Origin: Eleusine coracana subsp. coracana
Taxonomy: Eukaryota; Streptophyta; Magnoliopsida; Poales; Poaceae
Reading direction: 5' to 3'
Length of the DNA stretch: 64,000 nt
Assembly (NCBI GenBank): GCA_032690845.1
Contig: CM064426.1
Location: 59,992,631-60,056,630, forward strand
The notes under the pieces are model-generated. The model was not told the DNA's origin, searched no databases, and saw only the letters and a list, made by a program, of their open reading frames with translations. The translations under genes were made by a program, and so were the position numbers. Of this stretch, positions 1 through 12,405 are shown one piece after another. Numbering within the stretch: position 1 is the stretch's first letter; the number at the start of each line of letters is the position of its first letter.

Positions 1-1417
1 ATAGTAGGGAACCAACTTGTATAAACTGGCGCTTCTCTTTATTGCCCAGATTAATGCCTTTGAAAGTCAACTTGTTTGAAAAAGTGCTAATAGGAACTAG
101 ATACTCACGATGTAAACTCTTGACCTGTTTCAACCCAGAATGAAATTCTCCCAACAAAATATATGAAGAATGTGTGATATTATTTTCGGAACTGATTTGA
201 GGAGCCATGGGCTCATCACTCTCTCTCCCTTGAACCAAAGCCGTCTTCGGCTTTGCTAAAGTTTGACTAGCTATTTCCACGGTTGGATCTATGGCTATTG
301 TTTCCATGCATGATGTTGCAGAACAAATACACTTCTTAGCTGATGAAACTGGTACAATAGGAGAGACTATAATATCCTTTTGCCCTTCTTTCTTCTCTTT
401 GAAAATAATTGAAACAGAACCAATTTTAATAGCCAAACATTTCAGATCATTGGAAGCGGCCTGAGAAGTACGAGCAAGAAGTTTCTGACCATTGACAGCC
501 ACACCATTCTCCCCCTCTGAAAGCATAGCCATGCTCGGCTTTGGGACAGTTTTAGAGGCATTCTTCTTTTGCCTTTTGAGATAGGAAAACAACTTGATCT
601 TAATAGCAGTTTCTTTCATTGGCTTTAGAACATGATGCACACCTTTGTGCATGAAAGAATAATTGTTAGAACGACCACCATGTGTTGCACCAAGATCAAA
701 CTGCCATGGCCTTCCTAACAATAAATGGCAGGCACTTATCGGTGCTATATCGTAGTCTACTATATCAACATAATCTCCCACAGAATATTTTACTCTAGTT
801 CTGTGAGTAATTTTCAGCATACCACTTTGATTCATCCATTGCATGTAACAAGGTGTAGGAAGCCGCCATGTAGACAATGATAATGCATGCACCAAATCTG
901 AACTAACAACATTAGTGAAACTACCACCATCAATAATTAATTTGCATACCTTTTCTTTGATTTTGCACTCGAACTAAAAGATATTTGAACGTTGCCCCTT
1001 CAAATTAGCTATAGTTCTGTCACGCTGCACTTCTTTAGACATCAAGGATAAGCCCACAACAGTAGTGTGATCATCATCCAATGGCTCCACATGATCATCA
1101 TAAGACGACTCATGAACTTGATGGTCCGAAGTTGGAGAAACATTCCATTTCCCCAAAAAACCAAATGCAACATGCAACTTTGCAAGGCCATTTTTGATCT
1201 CTTCAGCAATCATCTTTGGAAGGTCTTTTTCAATCTTCATTCGAAGCTCACTAGAGATAGAAGAAAATGAGCACTCATTTTCATCTTTACTGCGAACACT
1301 TTTGGTAGAACAAGGATGAGTTATCTGTCCAGAATCATGAAGATATTTAGGCGGGTCATTTTCATCTGGTTTTCCGCTGGAATTCCCTATTCCTCTGATC
1401 GTGATTTCAAGCATCAC
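1..1417 (-). mobile_element. Ty3/Gypsy gag-protease remnant
   Basis: Minus-strand coding remnant of a Ty3/Gypsy LTR retrotransposon. An open stretch from 1417 to a TAG at 974-976 encodes an acidic gag-to-protease linker. The same frame resumes after the stop with an aspartic-protease fold: a catalytic-type IIDGG motif near 929, then LLLGRPWQF and YSFMHK blocks. These match, block for block, the protease of the Gypsy element at 42.5 kb (LLLGRPWEY, YTFMHK). Reverse transcriptase, integrase and LTRs are not in view; the rest would lie left of the window. The in-frame stop makes the copy inactive. The superfamily call is firm; the family name is not attempted. Confidence 0.8.
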
Positions 1418-2040
1418 GGGTGAAGAAATTACTTGGACATTGGCGTGTTGATCTATCTGGTTTGCAAGTTAATCCCTTTAGTTATCTACTTTCATGAAGT
1501 TGTCGCTGTGTCACTTGTTATTAAATAATCTCAGTTTCATCATACAAAGTGTATATCGTGCTTGTTTCCTGTTGGACTGTCACTTTTTGTGATCTGAAAA
1601 TACTTCCTACAGCTGGTTATTTATTCCCAAAAGTAATATTCAGAGCCAGTTGCTTATAGTACCATGAAAGATTGGGACAAATATATGGACACCATAATCA
1701 TGTTCTTATCACTCCAAGTGAGCATGCACCATTTTCATGATCATCTTCATTTTATCTTCATGTTTTCCACTTCGTCACCTCATATCTATCTTCTTGTTCT
1801 TCTCGTTCTTCTTCCCTTACTAGACTTGACTTTTGGATCTTCATGTCTTCATGTTCTTCTTCTCCTCCTTTTTGCTATCCTTAATCTTGACTTAGCTTTT
1901 CGATCTTCGTGTTCTTCTCTCCCTTTGCCACCTATCACCAGAATCCATGAACCAAAGGCAAAACACAAGACAACCAATGAGCAAATAATAAATGGCAAGA
2001 GTTAGGAAAACTCCTCCTTTCATGGTGCTCCTTCTTGGTC
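1418..2040. other. Unassigned stretch
   Basis: No gene or element edge is recognised. A pyrimidine-rich patch of TTC/CTT-like triplets runs from about 1780 to 1925 and gives spurious open frames. The stretch is probably transposon-derived because both flanks are. Confidence 0.4.
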
Positions 2041-3090
2041 ATGATGATGTTCCATCAAAGCTTCCCCAACACACATGACTCAACAAAATATTTTCTCAAA
2101 TATGCAAAGGTTAGTCATTTGTGTGATGGGAATGTATGTGTCACTTGTCTTTGAGCCGTGCGAGTAGATTTAACCTCAGAGCTCGTTTGAACATGACTCA
2201 ATGGGCATGAAGCACAAAGATCACTATGTGATCATCTATAGAGGCATATACTTACATTGTAAATAAGCAACTCCCCCTAGAAACAAGCTCGCAAGAATGT
2301 AAGGTATCACAATGCAAGAGTGCATGAATGCAAAGAATGTAAATGCAAATGCAACAAGTATATAAATGCATGATGTAATGCTAAAGGAAAGAGAGAGAAA
2401 AGCTACAAACCGAAGTGCCAACGACGTGTTGTTCCCTTCTCGAGCTTACTCACAATGGACCATTCTTCAAAGCCTTGGGCATCTCATGAACCACCTTCCC
2501 AAGCTTAACCCATGTGCATTGCTATCTCAAGGAGGTCTGAAGTTGACCTGAACAAAGTCACAAACAACAAACAAAACAAACAAGACTATACATATTTACA
2601 AGAGACAAGCTTTAGGGTTACTCATGTGAAGTTTGAAAGATCGAGAACATTAAGTTCTCCCCTTAGCTTGTTGAAGGTCTTCTCATCGATTGGCTTGGAG
2701 AAGATATCCGCCAAGTGTTCATGAGTCCGCACACTCACTAACTCGATGTCCTTCTTCTCAACATGGTCCCTTATGAAATGATGCTTGATTTGAATATGCT
2801 TTGCATGAACATGATCTCTAGTTTTGAGAGACATCTTTATCGCCACCTCACTATCACAATATAATGGCATTTGAATGTAATTGAGGCCATAATCCGAGAG
2901 TGTTTGCCGCATATAGAGAAGTTGGGCACAACAAGCTCCCGTCACCATGTACTTCGCCTCAGTTGTGGATAGAGCCACCGAGTTTTGCTACTTTGAGCTC
3001 CAAGATACTAGAGATCTTCCAAAAAATTGGCAACCTCCTGATGTACTCTTCCTATTAACTTTGCATCCCACAAAGTTCAAGTCCGAATAC
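2041..3090 (-). mobile_element. Ty1/Copia pol 3' end (RNase H) remnant
   Basis: The minus strand from 3090 to 2622 encodes the C-terminal RNase H part of Copia Pol: a DLNFVGCKVNRKSTSGGCQF-type start, an ALSTTEAKY motif, the CDSEVAIK block and the HIQIKHHFIRDHV and LADIFSKP blocks before the stop. Below 2622 is non-coding sequence typical of the region upstream of a 3' LTR, with a polypurine stretch AGGGGGAG near 2273-2280 on the minus strand. The coding part starts abruptly at 3090, where an unrelated LTR begins. Reverse transcriptase and integrase are missing. Confidence 0.85.
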
Positions 3091-4290
3091 TGTAAGGACT
3101 AAAGGCGTACCGAGAGAGGGGGGGGGGGGTGAATCGGTAAGTCGACCACAAGTCCGAATACTACTAGTTAATGTCACTTGAACCTAGCAATCGTTGCAAC
3201 CTAACAATTCTAGGAGGCCAAGACCCTACACATGCTAGTAACAACCTAGATCACACTCTCAAGGACACCATAGCCTTAGATGTGCATCAATTCTCAAATC
3301 AATCTCACTAGCACTCTCAAGATATGCAATATCTCCTCCTAGTGCTCTCCTCTTTTCCTCTTGGCTCTCACCAAATGCTCTAAGCAATTCCACGGGCCAA
3401 GAAGGGTCTCCAAGATCCCAACAATGAAGTTATATAGGCTTCCAACCTCAAACTAGTCGTTGCTCCACGAGATCACCTTTCTAGACGCACTAACCGGACT
3501 GTCCGGTCTCTGCCTAACTGGACTGTCTAGTCGCTCCCGTAATGGCTCCCAGAGCCATTGGCCTTTTTGTCTTGGCTGATCTCCTGTACTGACCAGACCA
3601 TGCGATAAGTTGACCGAATGTTTGGTATGTTTCTCTCTCGATTACAAAAACATTTCCAGAGCCGCTTCCTCTCTGCCCTATGCTATTCTGTATAGACCGG
3701 ACCCTCCGGTCTCTATAGCTTCCAACACAGGTAGATTCCTTGCTCAATCTTCTCTCTAGAATTCCTGTTCTCCTAGTGACCATACAGTCTAGTCTCCACT
3801 GACCCCTCTGTCCGGTCACTATGTATAGAAGCTGAAACTTCTCGTCCTCACTTGACTTCATTTCCCAGCTTCTCTGAACAGCTTATTGGCTTCTCCACTA
3901 TCATCTAGTGCCTGTGATTTCCCTGAGCATATATGCACATCACCGACTAAACATGACCTAGACCCCCTTGATAATCCGGTTTTTCCTATGGACTCAAAGC
4001 CCTAACAACTAGACAAGTGTTCCCAACACTTGCTCCCTAGCTTGTCCTTAGCTTTGATCCATCTCCATCAACCCTTGGACTCCATCAAGCTCATCAAGCC
4101 TCCATGCTTGTGGTCATTGTCATCAATCACCAAGGCAACTATTATCCATAAGATTTGTAGTAGAGTTTTGTGATGATTTTCTGCATAGACAACACTCATG
4201 TAGATATTAGTCCACAAGTTCATAGTAGTCATCTATCATCAAAACATTCATACCTTGGGGATACCATCATCAATGCTCATGAAGCTTACA
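3091..4290 (-). mobile_element. Copia (Sirevirus-like) LTR, 1,200 bp
   Basis: A minus-oriented LTR bounded by TGTAAG and CTTACA, a 6-bp inverted terminal repeat in the standard TG..CA form. Just upstream on the minus strand is a polypurine tract (AAAAAGGCGGAGAT, 4291-4304), so this is the 3' LTR of the element at 4291-6443. Near its minus-strand 3' end is a run of 12 C (G at 3118-3129 on the plus strand) followed by CTCTCTCGG, resembling the C-rich end of the solo LTR at 26.8 kb. The LTR abuts a Copia RNase H fragment at 3090. Confidence 0.7.
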
Positions 4291-4920
4291 ATCTCCGCCT
4301 TTTTGGTGATTGATGACAACCAGTACTTAGCATAATCTTATCAAGAAATAACAAGACTAAAAGAGCTACACTATGATCGAGAGGAACCTCAAAAGCATAA
4401 GCAAAGATTAAACAAGGTCCTACTCAATCAAGCATCATCAAGAGCTAAAAGGAATAAGAGGGAAAAGCACACTATAGATGATATGCATGCATGTCATGTG
4501 AAGATATTAATTTTTAAAACATAATGTCATGCAATGCAAGACATGAATGATGATGTGCAAACAGGATAGCATGGCAATGCATAGGAATTAAGAACAAGCA
4601 ATCATCATCATGGAATCATACACATGCATATAGGATAGATAATGAAAGACAAAACACTGCGTATGAAAATAAACCAAGTAAGATCATGACGAGTCAAACA
4701 CAAGCGAATGAAAACCATGACTCATCAAAATCCACGAACAACGATAAATCCATCAAAATAAGAACCAAATGTATCTCACTCCCAAAACCAATGTACATGT
4801 ATGCTCCCTCTAGATACAAGCTACTATCTCTCGATCGCACAAGATCACAGTTCCTCTCCCCCTAGACCTATGCTACTTCTCCCCCTTTGGTAACAAGCAC
4901 CAAAAAGAGAAAAAACAAAG
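4291..4920 (-). mobile_element. Retrotransposon 3' non-coding region with repeated polypurine tracts
   Basis: AT-rich, ORF-free sequence between the env-like region and the 3' LTR. The minus strand has purine-rich boxes containing AGGGGGAGA near 4855-4866 and 4877-4889, plus the LTR-adjacent tract at 4291-4304. Multiple polypurine tracts upstream of the 3' LTR are a known Sirevirus feature. Assignment to that lineage is inference. Confidence 0.5.
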
Positions 4921-6443
4921 AGACAACTAAGCGCTCATGGTCTCAGGAGGTGGTGCAGCAATGTCCTCTGAGGGCTCTGCTCCTGTGCTGGGTCTCGGTG
5001 CTCTCCCTAAGCATGTGTCACCTGAGCATCAAGCTGCTCAAAGTACATGAGATCCTCTGAGTTAAGCCTCCTCGAACGAGATCCTCTGCTATCTGTAGTG
5101 TGACAAGAGAAGTGTCTGTAGCAGAAGAAGTTGGAGTTGTAGCTGACTTTGGGGCTGTCTAGGAGTTTGTACGTGTGGTGTCACTATCTCATAAAACAGA
5201 TTCTTGATCGATAGCTATTGTTCCTACTGCTGGGAGGTGGTAGGTACTATCCTCTGCGAAGTTGTAGACTGTGTAGTTGAAGAGAACAACGCAAAGACTG
5301 AGAAGGCTATCACAGGGGAGAACTGACTCACTGGTGAGAAAGTCTGTCCTGCTCCTCCTGTCGGTAACACACCTGAGTGTGATAACCCGCTGAACTGAGC
5401 TATCATCATAGTAGTGAAGGGGCCTGCCTGTGTCTGCAACTGCTGAAACTATGGAACAAAGGAGGGTCCTGGCTGCTAGCTGGCCAGTCTCTGAGTGAAC
5501 TAAGCCATATGGGCCATCAGTGTAGTCATCAGCATCATCTATTGTCTCTAAAACTCTGCCTGTCCCCTGATGACCTCTATCATCTAACGTCTATCCTCAG
5601 CTATGCTCTGAATGAACTCACTCAGGCGTCATGCAAGAGCTGCTACAATGATGGCATCCTCTGGCTATGTGTCTGTAGGTTGGGGAGGTGCTCCTGTACT
5701 AGCTGACTTAGGAACCATCATCTCTGGATAAGCTGCCTGCTCATGAGTGACTGGTGGTGACTCCTGCTCCTCCTCTCCCGTCTGCTAACTCGAGGTTGAC
5801 TATGAACCCCTAGGGACTCAAGTTGAGTAGCTGGTGGTCACCTCAAGGAACACGTCATACTGCTCCTATGTCACTAGTCCCATTCTCCTCAGAAGATAGC
5901 AGATGTATGGATCGCAGACTAAGTGACGTCCTCCATCCCTCTCAGAGATAACCTCCTCCATCTCACCAATCAGAAGATATGCAAGGTCAAAATGTTGTCA
6001 CCTCTGCAGTGACTATCGCTCTAACCACTTTCGCCTCTGCGGTGAGTCTCGCACGGACCTCTATCAAAACCTGGAGTGTATGGTGGTGGAAAGGCTACTG
6101 ACACCATGTCGTCCAGAGGTAGTGTCCCTCCTTGTGGTCTGCAAGGTGGAACAAGGGTCCCATAGGCACTCCTATTTAGCTGGAAATCTGAAACAAGGAG
6201 CCCTAGGTTAGCTATGAGGTCCTCCTTGGTCACACACTGGGGCTGTTCTCTGAATAGAAACTAGATCTCTAAGCGGTCTCTGGCTACCCACAGTGTAGCA
6301 TAGAACTCTAGGACGATGTCCTCCCAATACCTGTATGGAGCAGTAACTAGCTCTACTAGCCCTGGCAAGTACGTGAAGTACTGCTCCATGTCAGTGCCTG
6401 TGGCCCTCCTCATGGTCGGGTACAACGTGTACTGTTGTGGCAT
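4921..6443 (-). pseudogene. Degraded env-like/extra ORF of a Copia element
   Basis: Minus-strand open pieces at 6443-6261 and 6233-6021 share one reading frame, separated by a single TAG. The first encodes a helical segment with YWEDIVLEFYATLWV; the second continues with VTKEDLIANLGL. This resembles the domain often called 'putative plant transposon protein' found in extra ORFs of plant LTR retrotransposons. Lower down, 5439-5224 encodes a Q/S/T-rich tail. The order (this ORF, polypurine tracts, 3' LTR) fits a Sirevirus-type env-like ORF. Several stops and frame shifts show it is decayed. Family assignment is by pattern only. Confidence 0.5.
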
Positions 6444-7330
6444 AACGAAGGTTTGATCAGGGTTGGAAGTATTCTCTCCTATGGTTCAGGTAACTAGCAT
6501 GCAACTTGCTCCTATAGGTTCTTTAGGTTAATTTAGTATTCTACAAGACATGGTGATTCCACTCACTTTGGTTCTGTCATGATGGAAGCTAATCATTTCC
6601 CATTGGTTTCTTGCACTATGTGATCACCATAGCAAAGCCAGATGCCTATCAATTGCTAAAGGATTCATAAATGATATTCTGCACATCTCATCAGGGGTAA
6701 GCTCATCACACATAGACTAAATGCACCAAATAGATTCCTTCCCCACGGGAGAGAATATGGAGACTAGTAACTAATTCTACCTAGAACCATTGACATGGTT
6801 TGGTAGAAGAGATAATACAACATGGGATCCACAAGTGCCAATCGGCATGGCATAGTGCCGGTCGGCACACTCTTCCTTTCTGACGGTGATGGTTGGTGAT
6901 GGCCTCTGTCGCCATCGTAACTCCTGAAAAAACCCTAGGCTGAGAATTTTGTGGTCGATCCCCCCACAAGAGATGTTCCTTTCTCTTTATATAGTGATGT
7001 TCCTTGTCCAGTTGCACCGATACCAACTCCAATTCTGTACTCGGCTTTAATATTGTAGAATTCTTCTCTGATTCGAGCCAGCTCAACATGTGCCAATCGG
7101 CACTTGGGCCGTGCCGATCTGCACAACCTTCTTTCTTCAATGACTCGGCCCAATTCCCTAGCTCTTGGTCCATAATTCTTCTGTTTTCACCTATTTCTTT
7201 CATATATCATAGAAAGCCAGAAAACTACAGATATATGCAATATTTGGGGGTTAATTGTTTGTAGACCAATAAAATAAAGTATGAAACACCCAAATCATGG
7301 TCTAATAATATGTATCTAGAAAGTACCAAC
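6444..7330. mobile_element. LTR-like remnant with GTGCC/GGCAC motifs
   Basis: Non-coding. Inverted short motifs (GTGCCAATCGGCA, GTGCCGGTCGGCAC, GTGCCGATCTGCAC) occur near 6835-6870 and 7090-7125. The same motif vocabulary fills the LTR at 26.2-26.6 kb, which suggests a related LTR piece. No clear ends or target duplication are seen. Confidence 0.3.
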
Positions 7331-8040
7331 AGTTACCGACGTCAAAACCTCAGCCTCAGACATTAGGAATGGTTGGTCTCACTTGCCATTGATTCGGACT
7401 GGGCGGAGCGATACAAATCCTGGACAAGGTGCAACATGCGCCTAGACCCTAGCAGGCTCCCCTAGTGCTTCTTTCATGGTTGTGCTATTCTGCGTGAAAC
7501 ACTTCGTGCTCATCAGGCCCGTACAATAGCAGGTTCAGAGTCATCGACGGAACCAGGCCTCCAAATTCGTAGGGCCCCAAAATTTAGGTACTTAGTGTAT
7601 TAGGCCCAGTAAAATATAACTTGGAATTGGTGCATATCAGGCCCACTGGTTCTTCTAATTGCTGCACCGTGATCCCTAATTTCCTAATCCTGCAAACAGA
7701 TCGCGTGCCTGCTCTTTTGTTTCATTTCCCCGCCGCCTTGGCTCCTCAAATTATCAATACCAATCTGCCGGTGGGTCAGGGTGAAACTACGATTTTTTTT
7801 TTCTTCTGCTGATCATGTTGCAACTTACATTGCCTCTTCTATCTCTCTCATCAAGCTAATTAATTGGATGACACATAACAACAGACATGGTGGGATAGGA
7901 CAAATAGGGCTGATCGTGTGGACTCCTAATTTTTTTCTAACTCTACACATCGCATCCAGCTCTAGAACAAACATCTGCTAATTAGTTTTGTTATTGTAAA
8001 ACAGGGAGGTGTTTTTGTATTGCTCATGTCTTCCCTAGAG
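7331..8040. other. Unassigned stretch
   Basis: No recognisable gene, repeat boundary or RNA. Short open frames lack family features. Confidence 0.4.
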
Positions 8041-8500
8041 CTAGAAAATATGAGTCTAGGAGTGAAAACACAATAAGAGACAAAAACTTGAAACATTTGC
8101 TCAGTCTCAAAAGAGTGTTCTTGATAGATTTTGTTTGGAAGAATACCAGAAGGATAATCCTTTTTTTAGTAAAAGATGATAATATCGGTGTGGGACATGT
8201 ATATCCGAGATATTTAACGACTCGGCTATATGGTAGTGGGCCAGAGCTTGATTATGAAGCATTGGAGATTAAGGTCCAGAAAATAACTACTCGGATATTT
8301 ATTTAGAGTAGGCGATAAGTTAGGTTAATAGATATGGTTTATAAATAGAATCAGATATAACCGAATAATAGATTTCCATGTAAACCACTACCCTTCAGCT
8401 ATATAAGGAGGGTAGGGATTCTTCGTAAATCATCACAATTTATTATTATATAATAAAAATACATTTTAATTATTTATTTCTTAAAAACAGGGCACAATTC
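8041..8500 (+). mobile_element. Possible LTR fragment with TATA box
   Basis: AT-rich segment with a CTATATAAGGAGGGTAGGGA core near 8400, the style of promoter found in many grass LTRs, followed by an AT-rich tract. No TG..CA termini, second copy or target duplication was found, so this is a tentative call. Confidence 0.25.
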
Positions 8501-9370
8501 GTTTTTCAAACCAAGGCCTCAAAAACTACCGTACAGTCCTGGTGCTCATTGCTGTGGGAACGGGATGGGCTGGAGGAGACAGCAATGCTACGAACATGGA
8601 GCATTCGTAGGAGCAGGCGGTGACAAGAGAGCTATTGCCATTTACCAGCACTCACCTTTGCTTCGTGTGTGGCGGGCTGCAGCACCAAAGCACCAGTGGA
8701 GAAGGCAGAGACGGGGAAGGCTGGCAGTCATAGCACCACATGGACCACCAGTTGAGAATCGAGTGGGGAAGGCGGGCAACCGTAGCACCAGACTGCCAGC
8801 CTTCTCATCTGTTTGGTATGCCAGCGTGGATAGGCTACAGAGAGGAGGGGAAATGGACGGGTGGGATCGATACTTTTTGAGAGACCTAGAAGACAAACTA
8901 TATGGTAATGATCTGATGACTGATAGTTTGTCTTTTTTTGATTGAACAGTCAATACTTTGATAATGACGTGATATGGCTGCCATTATTTTGTTCTTTAAA
9001 TTGTATGTTTGACACTAAATTTTTTGAGTTGACACATATGTCACTGGTATTCTTACATGCCAGTTAACTATGCCCCTAGCTTTGGATGGAGGGATAACAC
9101 CATTATATAGTAAATTTTTGGACATTTCTATCCCTAAATTCATTGGCATGGTTGTATTGAAATAAAACCAACATATAGAAAACACATCAGATAATAATTA
9201 TATTCTCTTATTAACAATATACATGAGCGCCTAATCATAAGGTTTTGAGGCGAACTAAACAAATCTAACCTCCGCCATGTATGGATCACACAACAAATCC
9301 AACATTAGGACGGAAGGGTAGTCTTGTTTTTCTCGCCCACTTTGATTTGCTAACCTAAATTTTTGATTTT
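8501..9370. other. Unassigned stretch
   Basis: Moderately GC-rich until about 8870, then AT-rich. Overlapping open frames occur on both strands at 8565-8953 with no family features. Nothing supportable is seen. Confidence 0.4.
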
Positions 9371-10420
9371 TTTTCATTCTCTAAAATTAACGACAGCAAA
9401 CTGTTCTCAGTCCAGTGGCAAACGGCAAGCTCACATGGCCATTCCAGTGGCATCCGTGCCGAAGACTCTGAAAACCTGGAGTTTGGAGAAATTACCCACA
9501 CTACCATCGGATGGTTACACAAAAAACACGGTTCGTTCTTTTTCTTTCTTTACACCGACGTGCACCTCCGCTCATCTTCCTCCCCGTCGCCTTGCCTCGT
9601 CCGCTGGCCCCCAGCCCGCTCCTCCACCTCGCCCAGCGTCGGTGTGCTGCCCCCGCCTGCTCCGCCGTCTCCCGCGCACCCCATGCTCGCTCCCTGCCTC
9701 GCCCCCAGCTCAAATCCCCACCACATGCGTCCAGCTTGGCCGTCGCGCTGCCCCTGCCTGCTCTGCCGTCACCCACCCCTGCCTACTCCGCCGTCGTCCG
9801 TGCCACCCCACCCGCTCCGCAGTCGTCAACGCCGCCCTTGCCTCGCTTCCACTCCTGCCCCCAGCCTGCGCCGCTTCGCTCCGCCGCGGCAGCCTTGGGT
9901 CGTCCCCAGCCCCCACCGCTCCGCTTCGCTGCCTTGCCTCGTCTCGCCCACAGCTCGTGCCGATTCACGCCGCCTTGATTCCGATTCGCAGTGCCCCAAC
10001 TCTGATTCATGCTGCCTAGCTTCGATTTGCGCCGCCTTGAGGCAGAGGAAGGGGCTGGTAGAGACAAGGAGGAAGGGATCAGTGGAAACGGGAACCACGG
10101 AGAAGGCGTATTGTCTATTTTACATGTTTAACCATGTTTTTTTGAAGCTCGGGTGTTCGGAGCCATGCCAAACACGTTTTAAATGGGTGATTTATTGGAG
10201 ACAGTTCATGGAATTAGGGTGGGGAGCAGGGAGCTGGAAGTTATTTCAAGGATCAATCCTTAACCTTTGTATCTGTGTGTTGCACGACGCCGCACGATCT
10301 GCTATTGCTTATTCATTGGACAATACTGATTTGATTTCTTTGGATGCCTATGAATGTCTGTTCTGTTATCAGGGAAATTGATTAGAATTTCCAGATCAGT
10401 TAGGTGTTTTTATTATACCC
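9371..10420. other. GC-rich, low-complexity patch
   Basis: From about 9540 to 10080 the sequence is C-rich and made of Pro/Ser/Ala-type codons in every frame, so long open frames appear on both strands (for example 9560-10381 plus and 9783-10067 minus). No domain is recognisable and the overlapping frames look compositional. Such patches occur in gene-fragment-carrying transposons and in grass first exons. I do not call a gene. Confidence 0.4.
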
Positions 10421-12300
10421 TCCAGGTACGAATGACGGAATGAGGCTAAACAACACAAATAAAATCCACAGATATCAAAGGAAAAAAATAAAGTATTATA
10501 GATCGTTGTGTACAGGGAGTTTATTGCTTCGATGGTGCCTGAATATTTATCCCTCTAGACGTGCCGGAGTACTCGCGCTCGGAGCTTCTTCGCGCCAACC
10601 GTGTCTGTTTCCGCTGTTCGATGCATATCCAGGGTGGGTGCACGTTTCGGGTGTTTTCAGGGTGCAGTAAAAAAAGTCCCCATGTACGGTGGCGCACGTG
10701 TCGCATGGCTGTTGGAACGTCTAGCTCCACCATGACTCGCACGCTCCATTTATATTGGTGGTTGGCTCCCGCAGATTTTTACTGTCTCCCATCGGTTTCT
10801 GCTTTGTCTTTGCATCGGTCATCCTCTCCCTCCACTCGCCACTAGATCTGCTCCGACCGTGTGTGTGGAGGAGGCGGTGGCCCGGGGTGTATCCAGGCGC
10901 GAGGCGGCGCTGCGGGCGTGAGCCCGAGCGGAAGGAGTGCAGCGGCCGAGCGGAGGATGGGCGACCGAAGGAGGAGGCGGCGTGGGGATGCGGGACCGGG
11001 GCGGCGGCGTGAGGCCCAGCCCTCCGACGGATCTCGACCGAGCGGCAGCGCGGGCCTTGCCCTCCGGTGTATAGGGGCGCGGGCAGCGAGGCGGTGGGGC
11101 GAGCTGAGGCAGCGCGGTGGTCGCGAGCTTGGGCGGCTCAGGGCACGGCAACCGGAGGCGCCGGCCGGCGACGACGGTGAGCTCTCCCTCTCTCTCCCCT
11201 CTGTCTCCTCGCACCTCCTCTCTTTTTCTCTCTCGGTTCTCAGAGGAGCGGCGGGCACACATCGACGTCGCGATGACGGTCTCTGCCGTGCTTGCCCTCG
11301 TTGCGGCATGGATCTGGACTGGTGGTAGGGCCTTGCCTCCCACGGAGCCCTGGCTAGCCTCAGCGGTCGAGCATGTACCACGACACCAGTGGAAGAGCAT
11401 GTGCCGGCGCCGGTGTGCTGTAGGGCGACAATGGCGGCCTAGCCTTTCCTTCTTTGTCAGCGGTGTGGCCAAGGATCCTGGGAGTTGGCGCCCCCGCTAT
11501 CTTCCATTCACCACCACATCCACGCACTACGGTGGCTACCTTTGATGTTCAGGCACAGACGGTGTCGGCTTGGCGAGTCTCAGCCATGCCTGTCGTGGTG
11601 AGATTCTCCATCTCTCTCCTTACTTTTTCATTCGATTTGTGACACCAGCTCAATGATGCGTACTTTTTTGGAGCCAATCTTCGCCTTTGTGATTTCTTTC
11701 AGTTTTCTCTTTTAGTCTGATCAGTACAGGGGAAATAAGAGGATGGGGGCGACAACTTCATCAGCCTGGGGGCGGTGGTCAGGCCATGCGGTCGTCAACG
11801 CTGTTAATCGTCGGCCTGTGGCGGCGGCACTTCAAAAGGTCACCATGATGGCCTGCAGGCCCTGTCTATGTCCGCTCCAGACATGGGGGCAAGGGAGACA
11901 GCACGACCCTTTAATTTGTGCAGAATGGTGAGCTCCCTCATCTTCTTCGTTTCTTTTTTCTTTTGATTCTTGATCGATGTTATGTTAATTGGTGGCTTGC
12001 AGATCTTGCTTTGTTTATTGTGGGTTTTAATTGGCTCTTTGACTCGGGTACTAGAAGAGGAGGAAGGCGAGCTCCTGGTCCTGGAATTGTTACACTACAT
12101 ATCTACTGAAGTTTTTACACACGAGTAATGAGAGGCGTCGTCACTGCCAAGAAGCAGGCTCTACCGGGACTTCCATGTATGCTCAAGTTCCTCCCTGTGG
12201 TTCTTTCTCTTTGCCATCTCCTTCTAAGTGTGTCCGTAGGGGCAAAGGCAGGGCAAGCTTGTTCTTGCATGAAATCTTATATGTGGCAAGTGTTTAGGTT
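10421..12300 (+). other. GC-rich exon/intron-like patchwork
   Basis: A GC-rich block (about 10830-11340) is followed by segments bounded by splice-like sites. A donor-like GGTGAGCTC at about 11176 pairs with TTCTCAG near 11240. GTGAGATTC at about 11599 pairs with TCTTTTAG near 11716. GTGAGCTCC at about 11928 pairs with GGCTTGCAG near 12002. This looks like the 5' part of a spliced transcript or captured gene pieces. No reading frame joins them into a recognised protein. Confidence 0.3.
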
Positions 12301-12321
12301 TATCATTTTGTTACCTTTCAG

Positions 12322-12405
12322 GATGTCGATGAGGACTTCATCTATAGCATTATCAGATTCTATTCCAGAGCAGAGGAGATGGAAGGCTATATATATACGG
12401 TTAAG
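12322..12405 (+). pseudogene. Candidate captured exon (28 codons)
   Basis: An 84-bp segment with an acceptor (ACCTTTCAG) before it and a donor (GTAAGG) after it is open in the phase reading DVDEDFIYSIIRFYSRAEEM and onward to TVK. It is acidic and helical-looking, with codon-like composition unlike the AT-rich sequence around it. I do not recognise the family. Together with the exon at 14152 it may come from one gene carried by a transposon. Whether it lies inside the Helitron depends on the unresolved 5' end. Confidence 0.4.

Noticed and set aside
1664..2005. Leu/Ser-rich membrane-like protein
   Set aside because: The hydrophobic run is the translation of a TTC/CTT pyrimidine-rich patch.
3514..3861. 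115-codon minus-strand protein
   Set aside because: Lies wholly inside the 1,200-bp LTR and has no domain.
9501..10381. Long open frames on both strands in C-rich sequence
   Set aside because: All six frames stay open because of composition. The proteins are Pro/Ser/Ala/Arg low complexity with no domain.
10819..11545. Arg/Pro-rich open frames of 140-217 codons on both strands
   Set aside because: Overlapping, compositional, no family signal. Only the splice-like layout is kept as a weak feature.
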